Assembly (NCBI RefSeq): GCF_037975245.1
Contig: NC_092577.1
Coordinates: 24,859,398-24,923,397 of the forward strand
Origin: Apostichopus japonicus
Lineage: Eukaryota; Echinodermata; Holothuroidea; Aspidochirotida; Stichopodidae
Reading direction: 5' to 3'
Length of the DNA: 64,000 bases
Part shown: piece after piece, positions 35,887 to 48,114 of the stretch
Layout of the letters: every line of letters begins with the position of its first letter
Position numbering within the stretch: the stretch's first letter is position 1
Notes under the pieces: generated by a model
Databases searched by the model: none
What the model saw: the letters and a program-made list of their open reading frames with translations, nothing else
Told to the model about the DNA's origin: nothing
Translations under genes and position numbers: made by a program

Positions 35887-37560
35887 GTTGGTTCCATTTC
35901 AATTCACTGCCTGCCCGTAAAAGCGCAGCAGGGAGTTCAGGAAGACATTTACATCTGGTTCGTTTCTTCGTACTGGAGGTGGCATGCACTGAACAGTCCG
36001 TCCCCAGAAGCAGTAGAAAAGGCAACACTAAAAATGCTGTCTTACCAGTGATAAGCCATCTGTGTAAAGTGGGAACAAGAGTGAAATACAGTCAATGACT
36101 TTTCCACTTTACAAACAATTGATGACACCCTCTATACAGAACATAGATGATTTCCTTCTTCAATTTTCTCTTTTCTTTTGAGACACTGATGAGGGAGGAG
36201 TAACACTGTGAGCATGATTTGGCTCTCCATTTTCAGATGTAACAGCGTAGACTGACCTGAAGCACAAATCAGGCTTTATTTTAACCACATCACAATGCAT
36301 ACAGTGTGACAATGTTTATAAGATTGATCCGTAATATGTGCCACGCTTTGTTGTTGTTTTAAACACAGAAGGAAAAAGCACCCATTACTGTACGTCTAGC
36401 ATTGTGGGCTAATAATTGACGCACTTAAGAATTTGATTAGTGATGTCTATCATTGAAAAATCAAACTCACTTAACTGTATGCATTTTTCATAATATAATG
36501 AACTCCAAATATTTTTTATTTGTGCCTATGCAATGTACACTTGAGCAGAATTTGACCACAAAATGTCTGTCCAGTCGAGATCTTACATGTCATACAGTAC
36601 CCTAAATTGACACATTTGTAGTAAAGCGAACTTTGTGTAGACCTAAGTACACATTCGTTGACTTTGGATGCTGTTTGCTATGCTCTGAACATCCTAGCTA
36701 TGACTGGTCAGGTCCCAGAGAGTAATGGTATATTACTGTCGTCATTTTGGTTATTTGAAAATTAGGGAGTAAGATATCCAAATGCAATAAACCGTGCAAA
36801 ACTGGTGGGGAGGGTGATAAAAGCTTTACAAAAAAAAAAACAAATTGATGAGCACCTATCTCAAATGGATTAAAATTCATCAAATATGTAACTCTGCTTC
36901 ACTGTAAAATAGTTAAGGTTCCCTGCTGTACCCTTGCTAGTAATATCTGAAGGAGTGGGTGCGTCAATTATGAAGCCTTGGCTTTACTATACACTATGAT
37001 ACATGAAGGAAAACATATGAAAGTATAATTCTCAATCATGCTGAACTGTATGAAGGCCTATACTAATTCTTAGTCTAGTGTAAGTAGATTTTTTGAATGG
37101 TAGAAAATGTAAGTTTAAATAGTAGGTAGGCTAGGGCCTATGTTGTTTAGCCTTTTTTTTTTTTTTGGGAGTAGCCTGACGTTAATATAATGCTAGCAAC
37201 TGACGTAGGTAATGCAAGCCTAGCCTAATTTCGGTCACATTGTTAACAATGCATTGTAGAAAATCTGCAGTGGCTAGTCATATGCAACGAATCTTGTGAT
37301 AATTGTATCATACTCACGGGCCCGATCTGGACGCCATGGCTATATTGCTGCTGTTACTGTTAAGCCGGCTAGTTACGGTACAGAAGGCTTCGTTGTCGAT
37401 CGTATCGTCGTACAATCAGGGAGTTGTTATGGAATAATCCCTGGTACTATCATGTGCAATGTGATGTCGCAAACCCACTCACTGTGAACATTAAGATTCT
37501 GAGCAGAAATGTGCGTTTTATGAATGGCCAGTGTAATGAAGAAGCTGGTCACTGCTGAAG
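35887..37560. other. 5' region of the integrase gene, no further exon recognised
   Basis: It lies between the first integrase ATG (35886, minus) and the right TIR. It should contain the promoter. T- and A-runs are at 37150-37166 and 36829-36841. No coding exon that I can support. Confidence 0.4.
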
Positions 37561-37563
37561 TTA

Positions 37564-38053
37564 CTGAACAACTTTAACAAACATCTTAGTCAGCACTTAC
37601 AGAGCTCCGTACTTTGTACAGCATATATATCTTTTCGCACAGAATATGTTTTTCGTACAGAATATATATTTTTCGCACAGAATAGAATTTTGTTGTTGGA
37701 GAATATACATATTTTCCATACACACAATAAAAATATATTTTTGCACAGAATACAATTTTTCCTGCAGAATAAATATGTCTGTCTCAGAATTTATATATTT
37801 TGTTAAAGACAAATATTTTTCTGTCAGAGAATATATATGTTTTTTAACAACATATATATATATATATATTTGAAAGAAAATATATTTTCTCGTAGAGAAT
37901 ATATTTATATAAATGTATTTGTGTTAGAGAATAGTTTTTTTCAGAATATATATAAATATTTCTAAATGTATTTTGGACGTAAACCATGTATGTATTTCGC
38001 AAGTGCAGCATATATATATTTGTACGTAATATATTCCGCTTTCTCGCGCCATA
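37564..38053 (-). repeat. right terminal inverted repeat of the 23-kb element
   Basis: Its reverse complement follows the left TIR from the tip TATGGCGCGAGAAAGCGG to the inner GGAGCTCTGTAAGTGC block, with point changes and small length differences (about 490 against 578 bp). Word order inside is preserved, for example the TTCTCTGACAGAAAAATATT and ATTCTGTGCAAAAATATAT words. Confidence 0.85.
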
Positions 38054-38059
38054 GGCAAG
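38054..38059. repeat. right target-site duplication, GGCAAG
   Basis: Immediately after the terminal CTCGCGCCATA. Matches 14899-14904. Confidence 0.75.
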
Positions 38060-39164
38060 AGGCCCAAAATTTGTTATTTATTCTGCATAATGGATCTTTG
38101 GAGTCAGGAATTAGACCATGAAGGAAATTGATGAGCTATTGTGAGATAGCCAGATATAGTATCAACTGACAGTGGTTGTCACCTTCTGGGATAATATCAC
38201 CCAATATTATCAATAAAGCTCTCATGAAACAAGACATCTGTTTAATTACTATTATGCCAGTATTCCATGTTACTGGTACAGGTTTCACAACCAGAGAGAT
38301 TCAACCTCTGATTAAATTCTCTGGGAGTCACACCAGAAGTTACAAAGTAGGTCATTGCTTTGCTGCAGACAACTCGACAGTTTTTGCTTTTTCCTAAAAG
38401 TTCCAATTGGGTTAGATACTTCAAATTCATCATTATAAAGATAGATATGTAATGTCCGGTCTACAGAACTGAATGAACTGTTGGCCTGAAAATAGCTTCC
38501 ATCACAAATGACCTAGCACTCTTGAGTTGCATTGTTCCTGTGAACTCATTACCTCTGAGAAAACATCATGTTGCAATAAAGACATTCAATATATTCCTGT
38601 CAATGAGGTATTAAAGATTTCAACCTTTCCACTTTCATTATATCCAAGAAATTTCTCAACTGGCTCTATGAAGTTAAAGTTGTTTTTGAAATGCTGTGAA
38701 CACTATCAATGCTGACACCACTCAATTCCAAGCACGGGATTTTGGCATCTGATACATTTCGCGCCATTGTATGTAATATCATCATTTCTAGACTGTGCTG
38801 GCTGCAAATTTGCCTTTTATGTCGTGTTTCATTTTGTGGGGTTCAATCATCACAACTGTGTTTCTTCCTCCACATCAGGCAGTGTCTTGTTCATCAAGCT
38901 GTGCTGATACATTTTTATGCACTTCATCCAGGATTTGTTGATTGCTTTCCATTTTTGTCCGCTGTTTCAAAAGTTCGGCCACTCCATGGTTAAAATCACA
39001 AGGAAAACTGTTCGCGTCCCAACTGATCTTGATGTGTTATGGCCATTGCAGGGTCCTCCTCCAAGAATAACTGCGAATTTTATTTCCAGCTGCAGTTGGA
39101 AAATCCTGGTCGGGGAAGTTCGGGCTACAGTCCACTGAAAAAAACATATAATTTCGGTGATAAC
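38060..39164. other. no gene recognised
   Basis: Flank of the 23-kb element. Short frames on both strands without motifs. A possible exon-like stretch near 39040-39140 lacks support. Confidence 0.4.
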
Positions 39165-39860
39165 CCAGCTAACACACAACGTAATAATAACGTTATTTTT
39201 TGGTTGTATTTACGTTGGTGTCCGCCCAACGTAACGAAAACGTAAATAAAACGTAGCAAACATACATAATATCACAACGTTTTTAAACGTTTCCAAAAAA
39301 CGTTTTAATGACGTTAAATAAAGGTTACGTTTTTAAAAACGTTGTATTAACAGTTTCACGATTCGTTATATTTACGTTTAAATATTACGTCCCCACAACG
39401 TAAAATGTTACGTTGACATAACGTTGCAGTTTCGTTACCCCCTGACGTAACATACCTTACGTTGTATAAACGTTAGCATCTTCCGTTATATTTACGTTTA
39501 AATATTACGTCCACACAACGTAAAGTTTAACGTTGATATAACGTTGTAGTTTCGTTACATTATAACGTAACAGACTTTACGTTGTTAAAACGTTAGCATG
39601 TCACGTTTTATTAACGTTTGAATATTACGTCCACACAACGTAAAGTTTTACGTTGATATAACGTTGTAGTTTCGTTACATCACAACGTAACAGACTTTAC
39701 GTTGTAAAAACGCTAGCATGTTACGTTTTATTTACGTTTATATTATTCCTTGATACAACGTCATACTTTACGTTGTAAAAACGTTAGCAAGTTTCGTTGT
39801 AATTACGTATAAATTATACGTAAATACGACGTTGGTGTAATACTATATATTACGTTCTAA
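39165..39860. repeat. ACGT-rich satellite, ~120-bp unit
   Basis: Four or more tandem units start with cgtt(a/t)tatttacgtttaaat (near 39363, 39485, 39604 and a diverged one near 39724). They continue with attacgtccacacaacgtaa, acgttgatataacgttg(t)ag, tttcgttac and an aacgttagcat junction. The core AACGTT/ACGT palindromes occur dozens of times. The flanks (39165-39360) hold more degenerate units. Confidence 0.85.
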
Positions 39861-39994
39861 CTTCGTGAAGAAAATAACAAAACAAGATCATTAATTTTCA
39901 ATGTTACCTATTTATAGAGGCCAAATTCATATGTTTCTGTGGTTGTATAGTAAACGCAGTATTATTATACAACCAGTATTAGTAGGTATTAATG

Positions 39995-40165
39995 TTCAAG
40001 GGCGGCGGAAGCACTTTTTATCGGGGGGGGGGGCACCGACATCAAAGGGCACTTTGCAGAAATTCGATTGGACTGATGCAGCCTTATATTTAGTACCCTT
40101 TATAACTCTTACTGTATTATCTTATTTGCGTATACACATCACTCCGTCGACGCCCCCCCCCTCAA
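39995..40165. mobile_element. possible MITE with G-run and C-run ends
   Basis: ggcggcggaagcacttttta and a G-run on the left face a C-run (40154-40162) on the right, about 150 bp apart, enclosing AT-rich sequence. The layout is that of a short non-autonomous element. Weak support. Confidence 0.3.
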
Positions 40166-40537
40166 GGAAAATATGCATACTAGCACTGCAATATCCAATG
40201 TGCAAATTGGGAAACAAGGAACAAGTTTTCTTTTGAGACAAAATGAGGTGATCATGCTAGTTGCTAATGTAGGAATCTTCCGAATTAGAGTTTATTTCTT
40301 GTTAATATCTTAACAATTTTTTCCATTCGAAATAGCTTTGAGTTTGACCCACACAAATTCATTCAAAGTCAGGGGCGTAGCCAGGATTTGCAGAGTTGTA
40401 TGCAAGACTATCTGAGCGGAGCGCCACCATAGGTTGGCGCGGAGCGTACAAGAAAATTTTTGGTTTTACAAACCCCTCAGATGGCCGGAAACGGCCCTTC
40501 CCGATTGTTCATTCTGGTTCCCTTGCCTCTTGCTAAC

Positions 40538-40541
40538 TTGA
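40538..40541. repeat. target-site duplication of the Ty3/gypsy element, TTGA
   Basis: TTGA precedes the left LTR (TGTTACC...) and recurs at 49052-49055 after the right LTR (...TGTCACA). Four bases, short for the family but exact. Confidence 0.7.
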
Positions 40542-41535
40542 TGTTACCGTCCCCTGGAGGGGAGAGAGTAGACAGACAAATATTTCATATACTTTGAGAA
40601 ATGGCGTTGCTGTATTCTCCGTACACATAACAATTTAATATTAACCCTGAAACAACTTTAAGATGTAGCACTTCACCTACAGTAGAGTCTCTTGTATAAT
40701 TAATGTAGGTATTGACATGTCTGTTACTGAACAGTTGGACAAATAAGTGAATGAGTGTCCTTACTTCTTTACATAACAATATTTATACTCAATCAACAGC
40801 ACAATGATCAACTATATGATCACTATATGATAGTGATCTATCATAGAAACTATATGATCTATAGAAACTATAGTTCTATAGAAACTATATATAGTTCTAT
40901 AGAAACTATATGATCATGAGGTGAGGCTCCTTATACAATTTGTATGATTCAACCCTACTCATTTGCTTACCACGCTTCCCTATGCACTACGTACTGTTAC
41001 ACAAATGCATAAAACCCACAGCAACTGCTACCTAACACACATTATAATACAGACCATGCCTACGGCTGTCAAACCCACGCTAATAGACTCTATATTAACA
41101 GTACAGCCTTGCCAACATAATATACTATCACATGGACGTATGGTCAACGTAAGCCGACGGCCTGGCCGTAACTATGAAGAAAACTAACTCTATAATCATT
41201 GTAAATATGGCAACAAGCTTGCTTTAAGTAATCAAAGAATGACCGCTGAAGAGTCATTTATCGTTTTAATCATTTAAGGTAAAATTAATACATTATGTAC
41301 ATACCTGGAGGGGAGAGAGTAGACAGACAAATATTTCATATACTTTGAGAAATGGCGTTGCTGTATTCTCATCCAGCAGCGTGCCCAGACCCCGCAGTAA
41401 ACAAACTGACAGATTGGAATCTGCTAACTTCTGACAACCTGAATCGATGCGAACGCAGTCGTATAAATGACGGTAATACTGCCACTTGGAAAATGACAAG
41501 TTTTTTTGTAGGGGGCATAATTCATACCTGTCACA
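40542..41535 (-). repeat. 3' LTR of the Ty3/gypsy element
   Basis: Starts TGTTACC and ends TGTCACA (plus-strand reading), 994 bp. Nearly identical to the LTR at 48137-49051 apart from a few substitutions and length changes. The largest is an extra block of about 80 bp near 40810-40915 made of CTATAGAAACTATA-type repeats. Confidence 0.95.
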
Positions 41536-41550
41536 CTCTCCCCTCCTTAA
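41536..41550 (-). promoter_or_regulatory. polypurine tract
   Basis: On the minus strand AAGGAGGGGAGAG directly before TGTGACA, the start of the 3' LTR: the expected plus-strand primer position. Confidence 0.85.
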
Positions 41551-42169
41551 AAGAAGTCGTCCTCGACCTCGTAGAACTTTTGGGTACTGAACAGAAAAGA
41601 AAGTGATCAACAGAAAATGAAATACGAAATACGTTCAACAAAGTTGTATCTCCTCTTTTTTGTTTTTGAATACGTTCCTCTCTCACTTGACTACTGATTT
41701 ACCTTTTTTTTTTCTCTTTCTGCTTGCCTACAAATTCCACAATTCTGGACTATTAACACAGTGCCACCAACAGATTCTAGAAGGGAGATTCCCTATGTCT
41801 CACTACAAAACAGTGGCCACCTATTTTGCTGCGGTTAAAAGATTGTCCTTTAGCAACTGAACTCTGCTTGGATTAATTAAATTTCCATTATAAGATAGGC
41901 ACTTAGTTTGCACACCCCATTAAACTAGCTTGGGCATTGGTACTATCTCCTTTGTCTCTACTCACTCTTTTTACCAATCTAGTATAATCCAGTTAGAGTT
42001 TTGAACCCATCTTTCCTGTAGAGTCATTTGTAGTAAAATATTTTTATGCCGATAACAATCAATATCCCTCTGAATTCTCAGGTTTACTAAAATTTAAACA
42101 GAATGTCCTGTTTTAACCAAATTATAGGCAGTCTACTTGCAGTTTCAACCAGTTCCCCTCAACAGTCGA

Positions 42170-45100
42170 CTACCACACTGGTTGATATGTCTGTGGGTGG
42201 TACATCTCGTGCATCTGCGGTTGGCACAGCTGGGTAAAAATCGGACCACCTGATGCATTATATGGCGGGACGGGGGGCGGATACCACCCTGGTCCTTGAT
42301 ATATGGGTGGAGCGGGTTGCCACAGAATCCTGTCCTCTGGTTTGATATAATGCTCTATCTGTCCATTATATTCTGTTCGTGGTTCAACATCAGGTAATGT
42401 AGACATGTCCCCATTGTGGGCAATCCTTGTCTGCACGTGATTCACCTCTGGTTGATACTGACGTGGTACTCCGAGTTGGTCATAAGTGAACATCTGTTTC
42501 GGTCGTCTTTGTCTAGTTGGGTATCTCTCAGCTACCTGTTCCTGTTGAGCTGAGCCCTCTGGCATTAGGTCATCCTGTTGAGCTGAGCCCACTGGCATTA
42601 GGTCATCCTGATTAACCTCGCCATTAGGTCCCCCTGATTGGTTCATAGTATTTAGCGGTTCCCTAACCAGGTAAAAGTCATCATCCTCAGAGTCAGACCC
42701 TGAGTCTTTGCAATCCTCCACAAACCGTGCCCTTTGTCTTGGCTTTGGCCTGTGAGTTTGGGACCTCCTATCCTTCGCCGGTCTCTCGGGTGTAAACAGT
42801 TCACACGACAGGAGCATATTACGATGCACTGTTTTCTGTCTTCCAATGCCATCTTCTGGAGCAACATCATATACTGGTAGGTCTGGTGAGTGTCTTTTTA
42901 CCACACGATATACTTTGTCTTCCCAGAACGAGCCAAGTTTGTTGGGACCTTCAGACCTGCCAACATTCCGGACAAGAACTCTGTTGCCTGGTTCAAGAGG
43001 TGCGGGCAGCTTGCCTTTGTCATAGTACCTCTTACCTTTCTGTGAGTTCTTCACGGCAGCTCTTTTAGCCAGTTCATAAGCTTCCTTCATAGCGGTTTTC
43101 CAGTGTTGTGCAAACTTCACTGGGTCACCCTGAGAATCCTGTTGATTTCCCAGACCAAAGGCAAGGTCAATTGGAAGACGAGGATGTCGACCAAACATGA
43201 GGTACATCGGTGAAAACCCTGTTGCTTCACTTCTTGTGGCATTATAGGCATGTACCACCTTTTGCAAATTATCACTCCATCTACTCTTTTTGCTCTCTGC
43301 CAATGTCCTCAACATGCCCAACAGTGTCCTGTTAAACCTCTCAGCTTTCCCATTACATTCTGGGTGATATGGTGTTGTTTTCGAATCTTTCACCCCTGAA
43401 AGTTCCTGCAGACGATGGAAAAGTTTGTTTTGGAATTCTCCCCCCTGATCATGGAGAATTCGTTTAGGAAATCCAAACCTCATCACAAAGTTGTTGAAAA
43501 CACAATCTGCAACGGTCTTTGCCATCTTATTCCTAGTGGGGTAGGCCTGTGCAAACCTTGTAAAGTGGTCTACAATGACCAAAATGTATTCATAGCCTCC
43601 AGCACTCCTCTCAAGATGCAGAAAATCAATGGAGACTAATTCCAAGGGCTCTGATGTTACAATAGGCACTAATGGTGCTTTAAGGGGACGGGCTGGCTTT
43701 TTCTGACACAGACATCTGCACTTCTTCTTTATGAAGGTTTCCACGTCCCGTTCCATGTTTGGCCAATAGAACCGTTGTCTAGCAAGATCCATTACTCTGT
43801 CCATGCCTAAATGCCCCATTTCTATGTGAAGGTCATTGTACACTCTGTCTCTGAAAGTAGCAGGTAACACCAGTTGATGGCGAGTTGGTGTGTCTCGGTA
43901 CAACAAGCCATTGTCCCCTATACTGAGTCTGTTCCATTCTCTCAGCATTGCACGGGTGGAAACTGACTCCTTCTTCCAATCCACCGTATTTGGTCGTTGA
44001 CCCTTTCCTTTCAATTTTATGACCCTTCCAATGGCTTCATCAGCAAGTTGTGCCTCCAGTATTTCCTCTTTACTGATTTGGTACATTGTGCTCGGTGGTT
44101 GCTCAATATCTCCTGCTCCGTCTGGATCTCCTGTGACAGCCATCACCCAGGGACACTGTTCACCCTGAGCTTGAGCCTGCACAGCGGCTCCTATTGCCTG
44201 GACTGCACACAAGTTGACTTCTTCTGAGCACTCATCGATGAAATTCTCTATCTGTAGTGGCATTCTCGATAGTGTGTCTGCATCAGAATTATTTCGCCCA
44301 GGACGATATTTGATAGAGAAATGAAAATCTGCCAGCTCTGCAACCCATCTCTGGCCAGTAGCATTTAGTTTTGCTGATGACAGCACATAGGTCAGAGGAT
44401 TGTTGTCGGTGTAAACTTGGAATGATGGGGCATAGAACAGGTAGTCCCTGAACTTCTCAGTAATTGACCATTTCAATGCCAAGAATTCCAATTTTCCCGA
44501 ATGGAGGTGGTAGTTCTGCTCTGCTGGTGATAAGCACCTGGATGCATATGAGATAACCCTTAGTTTACCACTTTGTCTTTGGTAGAGAACTGCCCCGAGG
44601 CCTTCCTGGGAGGCGTCAGTGTGTACAACAAACGGTTGGTCATATTCAGGAAATGCCATGACTGGAGGTTGGGCTAGTTTATTTACCAACATCTCAATGA
44701 TCTCTTGATGTCTGGCTGTCCATTCTACTTGAGTCTTTGAAGGAAGTTGTCCCATTCCTCTTTTACCCTTGCCTTTCTTTCCTGGGGGAGATAAGAGATC
44801 ATATAAAGGTTTAGCCAGTCGTGAAAAATCCTGGATGTAGCGTCGGTAATATCCAATAAAGCCCATTAGTTTTCTCACATTACCAACAGTCCTTGGTGAA
44901 GTTTCCTTCAGAGCCTGTAGTGCTGCAGTGTCACTTGGATCAGCCATGTGCCCTTCTGAGGTAATTACACGCCCTAAGTAACGGACTTGCTGCTTGAACA
45001 GTTTGCATTTGGCAGCCTTTAATTTGATTCCATGTTCCTGCACTCTCTGAAGGACTTGTCTCAACCTTAATAGATGTTGAGTGAAGGTCTCCCCATAGAC

Positions 45101-46690
45101 CAAGATGTCATCTAAATAGGTAACGCATATCTCGTTGTTAAGATCTCCAAGGCATGCCTCCATACATCTCTGGAACGCTGCTGGTGCGTTCTTCAATCCA
45201 AATGGAATTCTAACCCATTCGTACAAACCCCAAGGGGTGATGAAGGCAGTAAGATGTTGGCTTGGTTCATCCACGAACCCTTGGTGGTATGCCTTACCCT
45301 GGTCCAGTGTAGAAAACCATCGGTTGCCACCCAAGGAATCTAATATATCCTGCACCCTTGGTATAGGTTGTCTGTCTGCAATCGTTTTCAAATTAAGTTG
45401 CCTAAAATCAATGCACAATCTAAGAGTTCCATCTTTCTTTCGAACACACACCATGGGGGAAGAATACGATGACTGTGATTTCTTCACCCATCCCCTACTG
45501 ATGAGGTCCTTCACATACTCCTTTACCTCTTTATAGAGTGGTGGAGGGACTGAAATGTATGATTTCTGGACTGGTACATCATCATCTAACTGTATTTTCA
45601 TCTTCAAAGTAGGTATGGTGCCAAGGTCATCATCATTTCTGGCAAAAGCATGGCATTCCTCAGTTAGCATTTGCTTGGCCAACCGCCTCTGTTCACTCGT
45701 CAGGTCGGACAGATCTACACTTGGTAGCCAATCTCCCCTTTCCCTAGTTGCCCCATTTTCTAAGATGACAGCTTTTACTCCTCTTACACCAGTTCTTGTG
45801 TTGACCCCTGATGACAGACCTTGTAGGAATTCTCCTGGGAGAACAGTTCTGATGCTGCATATGTATCCCACACAGAGTCGACCTGGCAAGACCACATCTC
45901 TTGAACTGTTGTTGGTAACTGGTATCTCTAAACGGCAACAGTTCCCACGATTCACAGTCACCAGCGTTGGGTGGCAAACAATGCCCTCTGGAAGATAGTG
46001 GTCTCCATCTGGTTCAAACAAGGCTGCAGATTCCTCCTTGGCATGAGCATGGGTCACGCACTGCATAAGAATTGTCTCTCCTGCCCTTATCTTGGTCACA
46101 CTTGTAATCGTTTTGACCACACTGACTTCCTCAGGGTCTGGACTCTGCAGAACTCCAATCAATTTGTTAAGCTGTACCTCATTCATTTGTGGCAACAAGG
46201 TGGAAAAATATTTCTGAGCAGTTCTTTCAGGCCTATCCTGTGCTATCTCCTCTATGACATTGTAACCGATGATTGGGTTGTCTAGGGATTCTCCCGTCAC
46301 CAACATTGATACGCTAATCCCATTGTCTCCCTCTACAGCTTCATGGGGGATACAGAAAGCTACCTCGATCCATCCCTGGTACCCGATTGGAGTGCCCGTG
46401 GCGGTGTTCAGGCATAGCCCCTCACTATCCAGCAGCTCCTCAGTTGGTCTCAATGGGACAGTGGGCATACACTGCTTTAGCCATTCCTCGGAGATCAAAG
46501 AAACCTGGGCTCCTGTGTCCCATAAGGCTGTAGTCGGCATACCATTCAGTGTACAATGAACTAAACATTTTTTTCCTACCAGTTGTGCCATTGTCTTTCT
46601 TTTCTTGGTACTCTCTAACCTCCAAGTGGCACTAACTGGCATGTTAGATCTCTTATCTGATGGCTGGGACTCTGATCTGGTACTGGTCAC
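42170..46690 (-). CDS. Ty3/gypsy Pol polyprotein
   Basis: 1506 codons, uninterrupted. Aspartic protease with [12 protein letters not shown] (Asp ~58). RT with [11 protein letters not shown] (~424), [13 protein letters not shown] (~460), [13 protein letters not shown] (~495) and YLDD (525-528). RNase H starts [15 protein letters not shown] (~689). Integrase has an HHCC zinc region (~954-995) and D, D, E at about 1022, 1081 and 1117. The C-terminal tail is Pro/Gln-rich with a short repeated [11 protein letters not shown] unit. The ATG overlaps the end of gag by four bases in another frame, so translation may start by frameshift rather than at this ATG. It copies the element RNA and inserts the DNA. 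Confidence 0.95.
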   Translation of the reverse strand: MTSTRSESQPSDKRSNMPVSATWRLESTKKRKTMAQLVGKKCLVHCTLNGMPTTALWDTGAQVSLISEEWLKQCMPTVPLRPTEELLDSEGLCLNTATGTPIGYQGWIEVAFCIPHEAVEGDNGISVSMLVTGESLDNPIIGYNVIEEIAQDRPERTAQKYFSTLLPQMNEVQLNKLIGVLQSPDPEEVSVVKTITSVTKIRAGETILMQCVTHAHAKEESAALFEPDGDHYLPEGIVCHPTLVTVNRGNCCRLEIPVTNNSSRDVVLPGRLCVGYICSIRTVLPGEFLQGLSSGVNTRTGVRGVKAVILENGATRERGDWLPSVDLSDLTSEQRRLAKQMLTEECHAFARNDDDLGTIPTLKMKIQLDDDVPVQKSYISVPPPLYKEVKEYVKDLISRGWVKKSQSSYSSPMVCVRKKDGTLRLCIDFRQLNLKTIADRQPIPRVQDILDSLGGNRWFSTLDQGKAYHQGFVDEPSQHLTAFITPWGLYEWVRIPFGLKNAPAAFQRCMEACLGDLNNEICVTYLDDILVYGETFTQHLLRLRQVLQRVQEHGIKLKAAKCKLFKQQVRYLGRVITSEGHMADPSDTAALQALKETSPRTVGNVRKLMGFIGYYRRYIQDFSRLAKPLYDLLSPPGKKGKGKRGMGQLPSKTQVEWTARHQEIIEMLVNKLAQPPVMAFPEYDQPFVVHTDASQEGLGAVLYQRQSGKLRVISYASRCLSPAEQNYHLHSGKLEFLALKWSITEKFRDYLFYAPSFQVYTDNNPLTYVLSSAKLNATGQRWVAELADFHFSIKYRPGRNNSDADTLSRMPLQIENFIDECSEEVNLCAVQAIGAAVQAQAQGEQCPWVMAVTGDPDGAGDIEQPPSTMYQISKEEILEAQLADEAIGRVIKLKGKGQRPNTVDWKKESVSTRAMLREWNRLSIGDNGLLYRDTPTRHQLVLPATFRDRVYNDLHIEMGHLGMDRVMDLARQRFYWPNMERDVETFIKKKCRCLCQKKPARPLKAPLVPIVTSEPLELVSIDFLHLERSAGGYEYILVIVDHFTRFAQAYPTRNKMAKTVADCVFNNFVMRFGFPKRILHDQGGEFQNKLFHRLQELSGVKDSKTTPYHPECNGKAERFNRTLLGMLRTLAESKKSRWSDNLQKVVHAYNATRSEATGFSPMYLMFGRHPRLPIDLAFGLGNQQDSQGDPVKFAQHWKTAMKEAYELAKRAAVKNSQKGKRYYDKGKLPAPLEPGNRVLVRNVGRSEGPNKLGSFWEDKVYRVVKRHSPDLPVYDVAPEDGIGRQKTVHRNMLLSCELFTPERPAKDRRSQTHRPKPRQRARFVEDCKDSGSDSEDDDFYLVREPLNTMNQSGGPNGEVNQDDLMPVGSAQQDDLMPEGSAQQEQVAERYPTRQRRPKQMFTYDQLGVPRQYQPEVNHVQTRIAHNGDMSTLPDVEPRTEYNGQIEHYIKPEDRILWQPAPPIYQGPGWYPPPVPPYNASGGPIFTQLCQPQMHEMYHPQTYQPVW

Positions 46691-48015
46691 TCGATGTCCC
46701 GCTCGGGTGGCCTTCGCCCGTTTCCCAGATTTATGCCTTGTTTGCAGCCTCTCTGGAAGTGGTCATCACTACCACACTTAAAACAATGAGTGCACTCCCT
46801 TCCTTTACCACGATCAACACACCTTTTAGAACCCCATTCTCTGGTTGGCCTTTGTGACTTCTCACGAGGTGGAACCTGCTGAAGGGCACTGATTTCTGCC
46901 CTTATTATTTCCCTTACCCCTGCTTGAATATCCTCCAATGAGACTGGGTTTGTGTCCCTCTCAGTGGGTTTGTTCTTGTCAGTCCCTCTAGGTGGGGTGG
47001 CCTCTTCCTCAGTAGGTAAAGTCACTTGATTGATTTTCAGCTTCCGCATCTTATGATATCGTTCAGCCTCCTGGCCCACACATAGGGACAGACTCTCTAA
47101 CAGCTCTTCATCAGTGGTAGTTGGGTTTCTTAGGAGGGGTTGCATCTGTTGCCGAACATACTCGCTCTGGAGGCCTGTGAAAAGTGTGTGGAGGAACATT
47201 TGTTGAACCTGCTTGGGACCGTACACCACGCCTGTCCCTGCCTCCTGGGATGCGAACACTACCTTTTGCCTCAAATCCATGGCTCGAAGAACAAATGAGT
47301 GGGCTGTTTCTTTTGGTCCTTGAACTGCAGTTCATAGTTCATGGAACACAGTAGTTGCTTCCTTCTCCTGGAAGTGGGCCCGAAGGATTCTTCGTAGTTC
47401 AGGGAGGGTGATGTCTGCTCTACCTTCAAGGTAGTTACGAAGACGGGAACCTGGGACAACCGCCCTTAAAACTCCATCAATGATTTCGTCTGTGCTAAAA
47501 CCCTTCCTGGATCCACTCTCTATCTGCCGGGCCAAGCTGGCAAAGTTGAGCCTGTCTTTCTGCCCTGGCTCTCCTATCTGGCCAGATATCTTAAACTCCC
47601 TTTTCCAAGGTATGTTTCCTACTGTGCTCGGTATACGGTGGTTTGTACCTTCAACAGGAGGTAGGTGGCTAACCTCTGTAGAACTTGCAGGGCTCCCTTC
47701 CACGGGCACTTCTGTCTGCAACCTGAAGCTATCTAATTTGACCCTCAAGGTATTTAGCAGAAGCCTGTTATCCTCTGTTTGCTCATCAAAGGCCTCACTA
47801 TATAGGTAACGGTTGACTAATCTTAATAAGGATGGAAGGCCTTTACCGTCAAGCTTGGCTTTTCTGACTTCAGGAAGGTTAAGCAGTTCACCCACAATTA
47901 AGACTTGCTCCTCAGTGCACTGCTGTATGGCCAACTGGACTTCTTGGACCACTTCCTCAATCTCTGGAGTAGCCATTACTTGACTGGGTAACCTCTTCAC
48001 CAGCTGCCTTAACAC
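46687..48015 (-). pseudogene. Ty3/gypsy Gag, one in-frame stop
   Basis: One frame from 48015 to 46687, interrupted only by a TGA at 47332-47334; the second half is open again from there. The N-terminal half has a helix-rich capsid-like region (QIESGSRKGFSTDEIIDGVL). The second half has FLHTLFTGLQSEYVRQQ and a CCHC zinc knuckle, [14 protein letters not shown]. It would form the particle and bind the element RNA. The stop may be a recent mutation or an assembly/sequencing error; readthrough cannot be judged. Confidence 0.85.
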
Positions 48016-48114
48016 GTCGTTTCTTTGTACATCTACTTTGGGCTTAGTTGCTGCCTGTTAGTTCTTTTCGATGATGCGCCCTCTAAATGGGATTGATGAA
48101 CCCATCTAGCACAC

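Larger units (their letters stand above)
14905..38053. mobile_element. ~23.1-kb TIR element carrying HECT and integrase genes
   Basis: The left end and the reverse complement of the right end are identical for 48 bp and then for about 20 more after one mismatch. The inverted repeats stay recognisable inward for about 490-580 bp and end in the same GGAGCTCTGTAAGTGC block. A GGCAAG direct repeat flanks both ends. Inside are a HECT ubiquitin-ligase gene (+) and an rve-type integrase gene (-), converging. A Tx1-like LINE and an L2/CR1-like fragment are nested in the integrase gene; without them the element is about 17.7 kb. Long TIRs, a 6-bp duplication and an rve integrase recall Polinton/Maverick architecture. 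However, no DNA polymerase B, packaging ATPase, protease or capsid frame is visible. I know of no named superfamily with this gene pair, so it is a candidate new one. Confidence 0.85.

Noticed and set aside
14899-38059. Interpreting the HECT and integrase genes as two unrelated host loci
   Set aside because: The mirrored GC-rich tips, conserved inner order of the TIRs and flanking direct repeat bracket both genes exactly.
40963-41187. 74-codon frame present in both LTRs
   Set aside because: It is identical because the LTRs are; it has no motif and sits in the non-coding LTR, so I take it as chance.
45555-45998. 147-codon plus-strand frame
   Set aside because: Antisense of the Ty3/gypsy pol gene.
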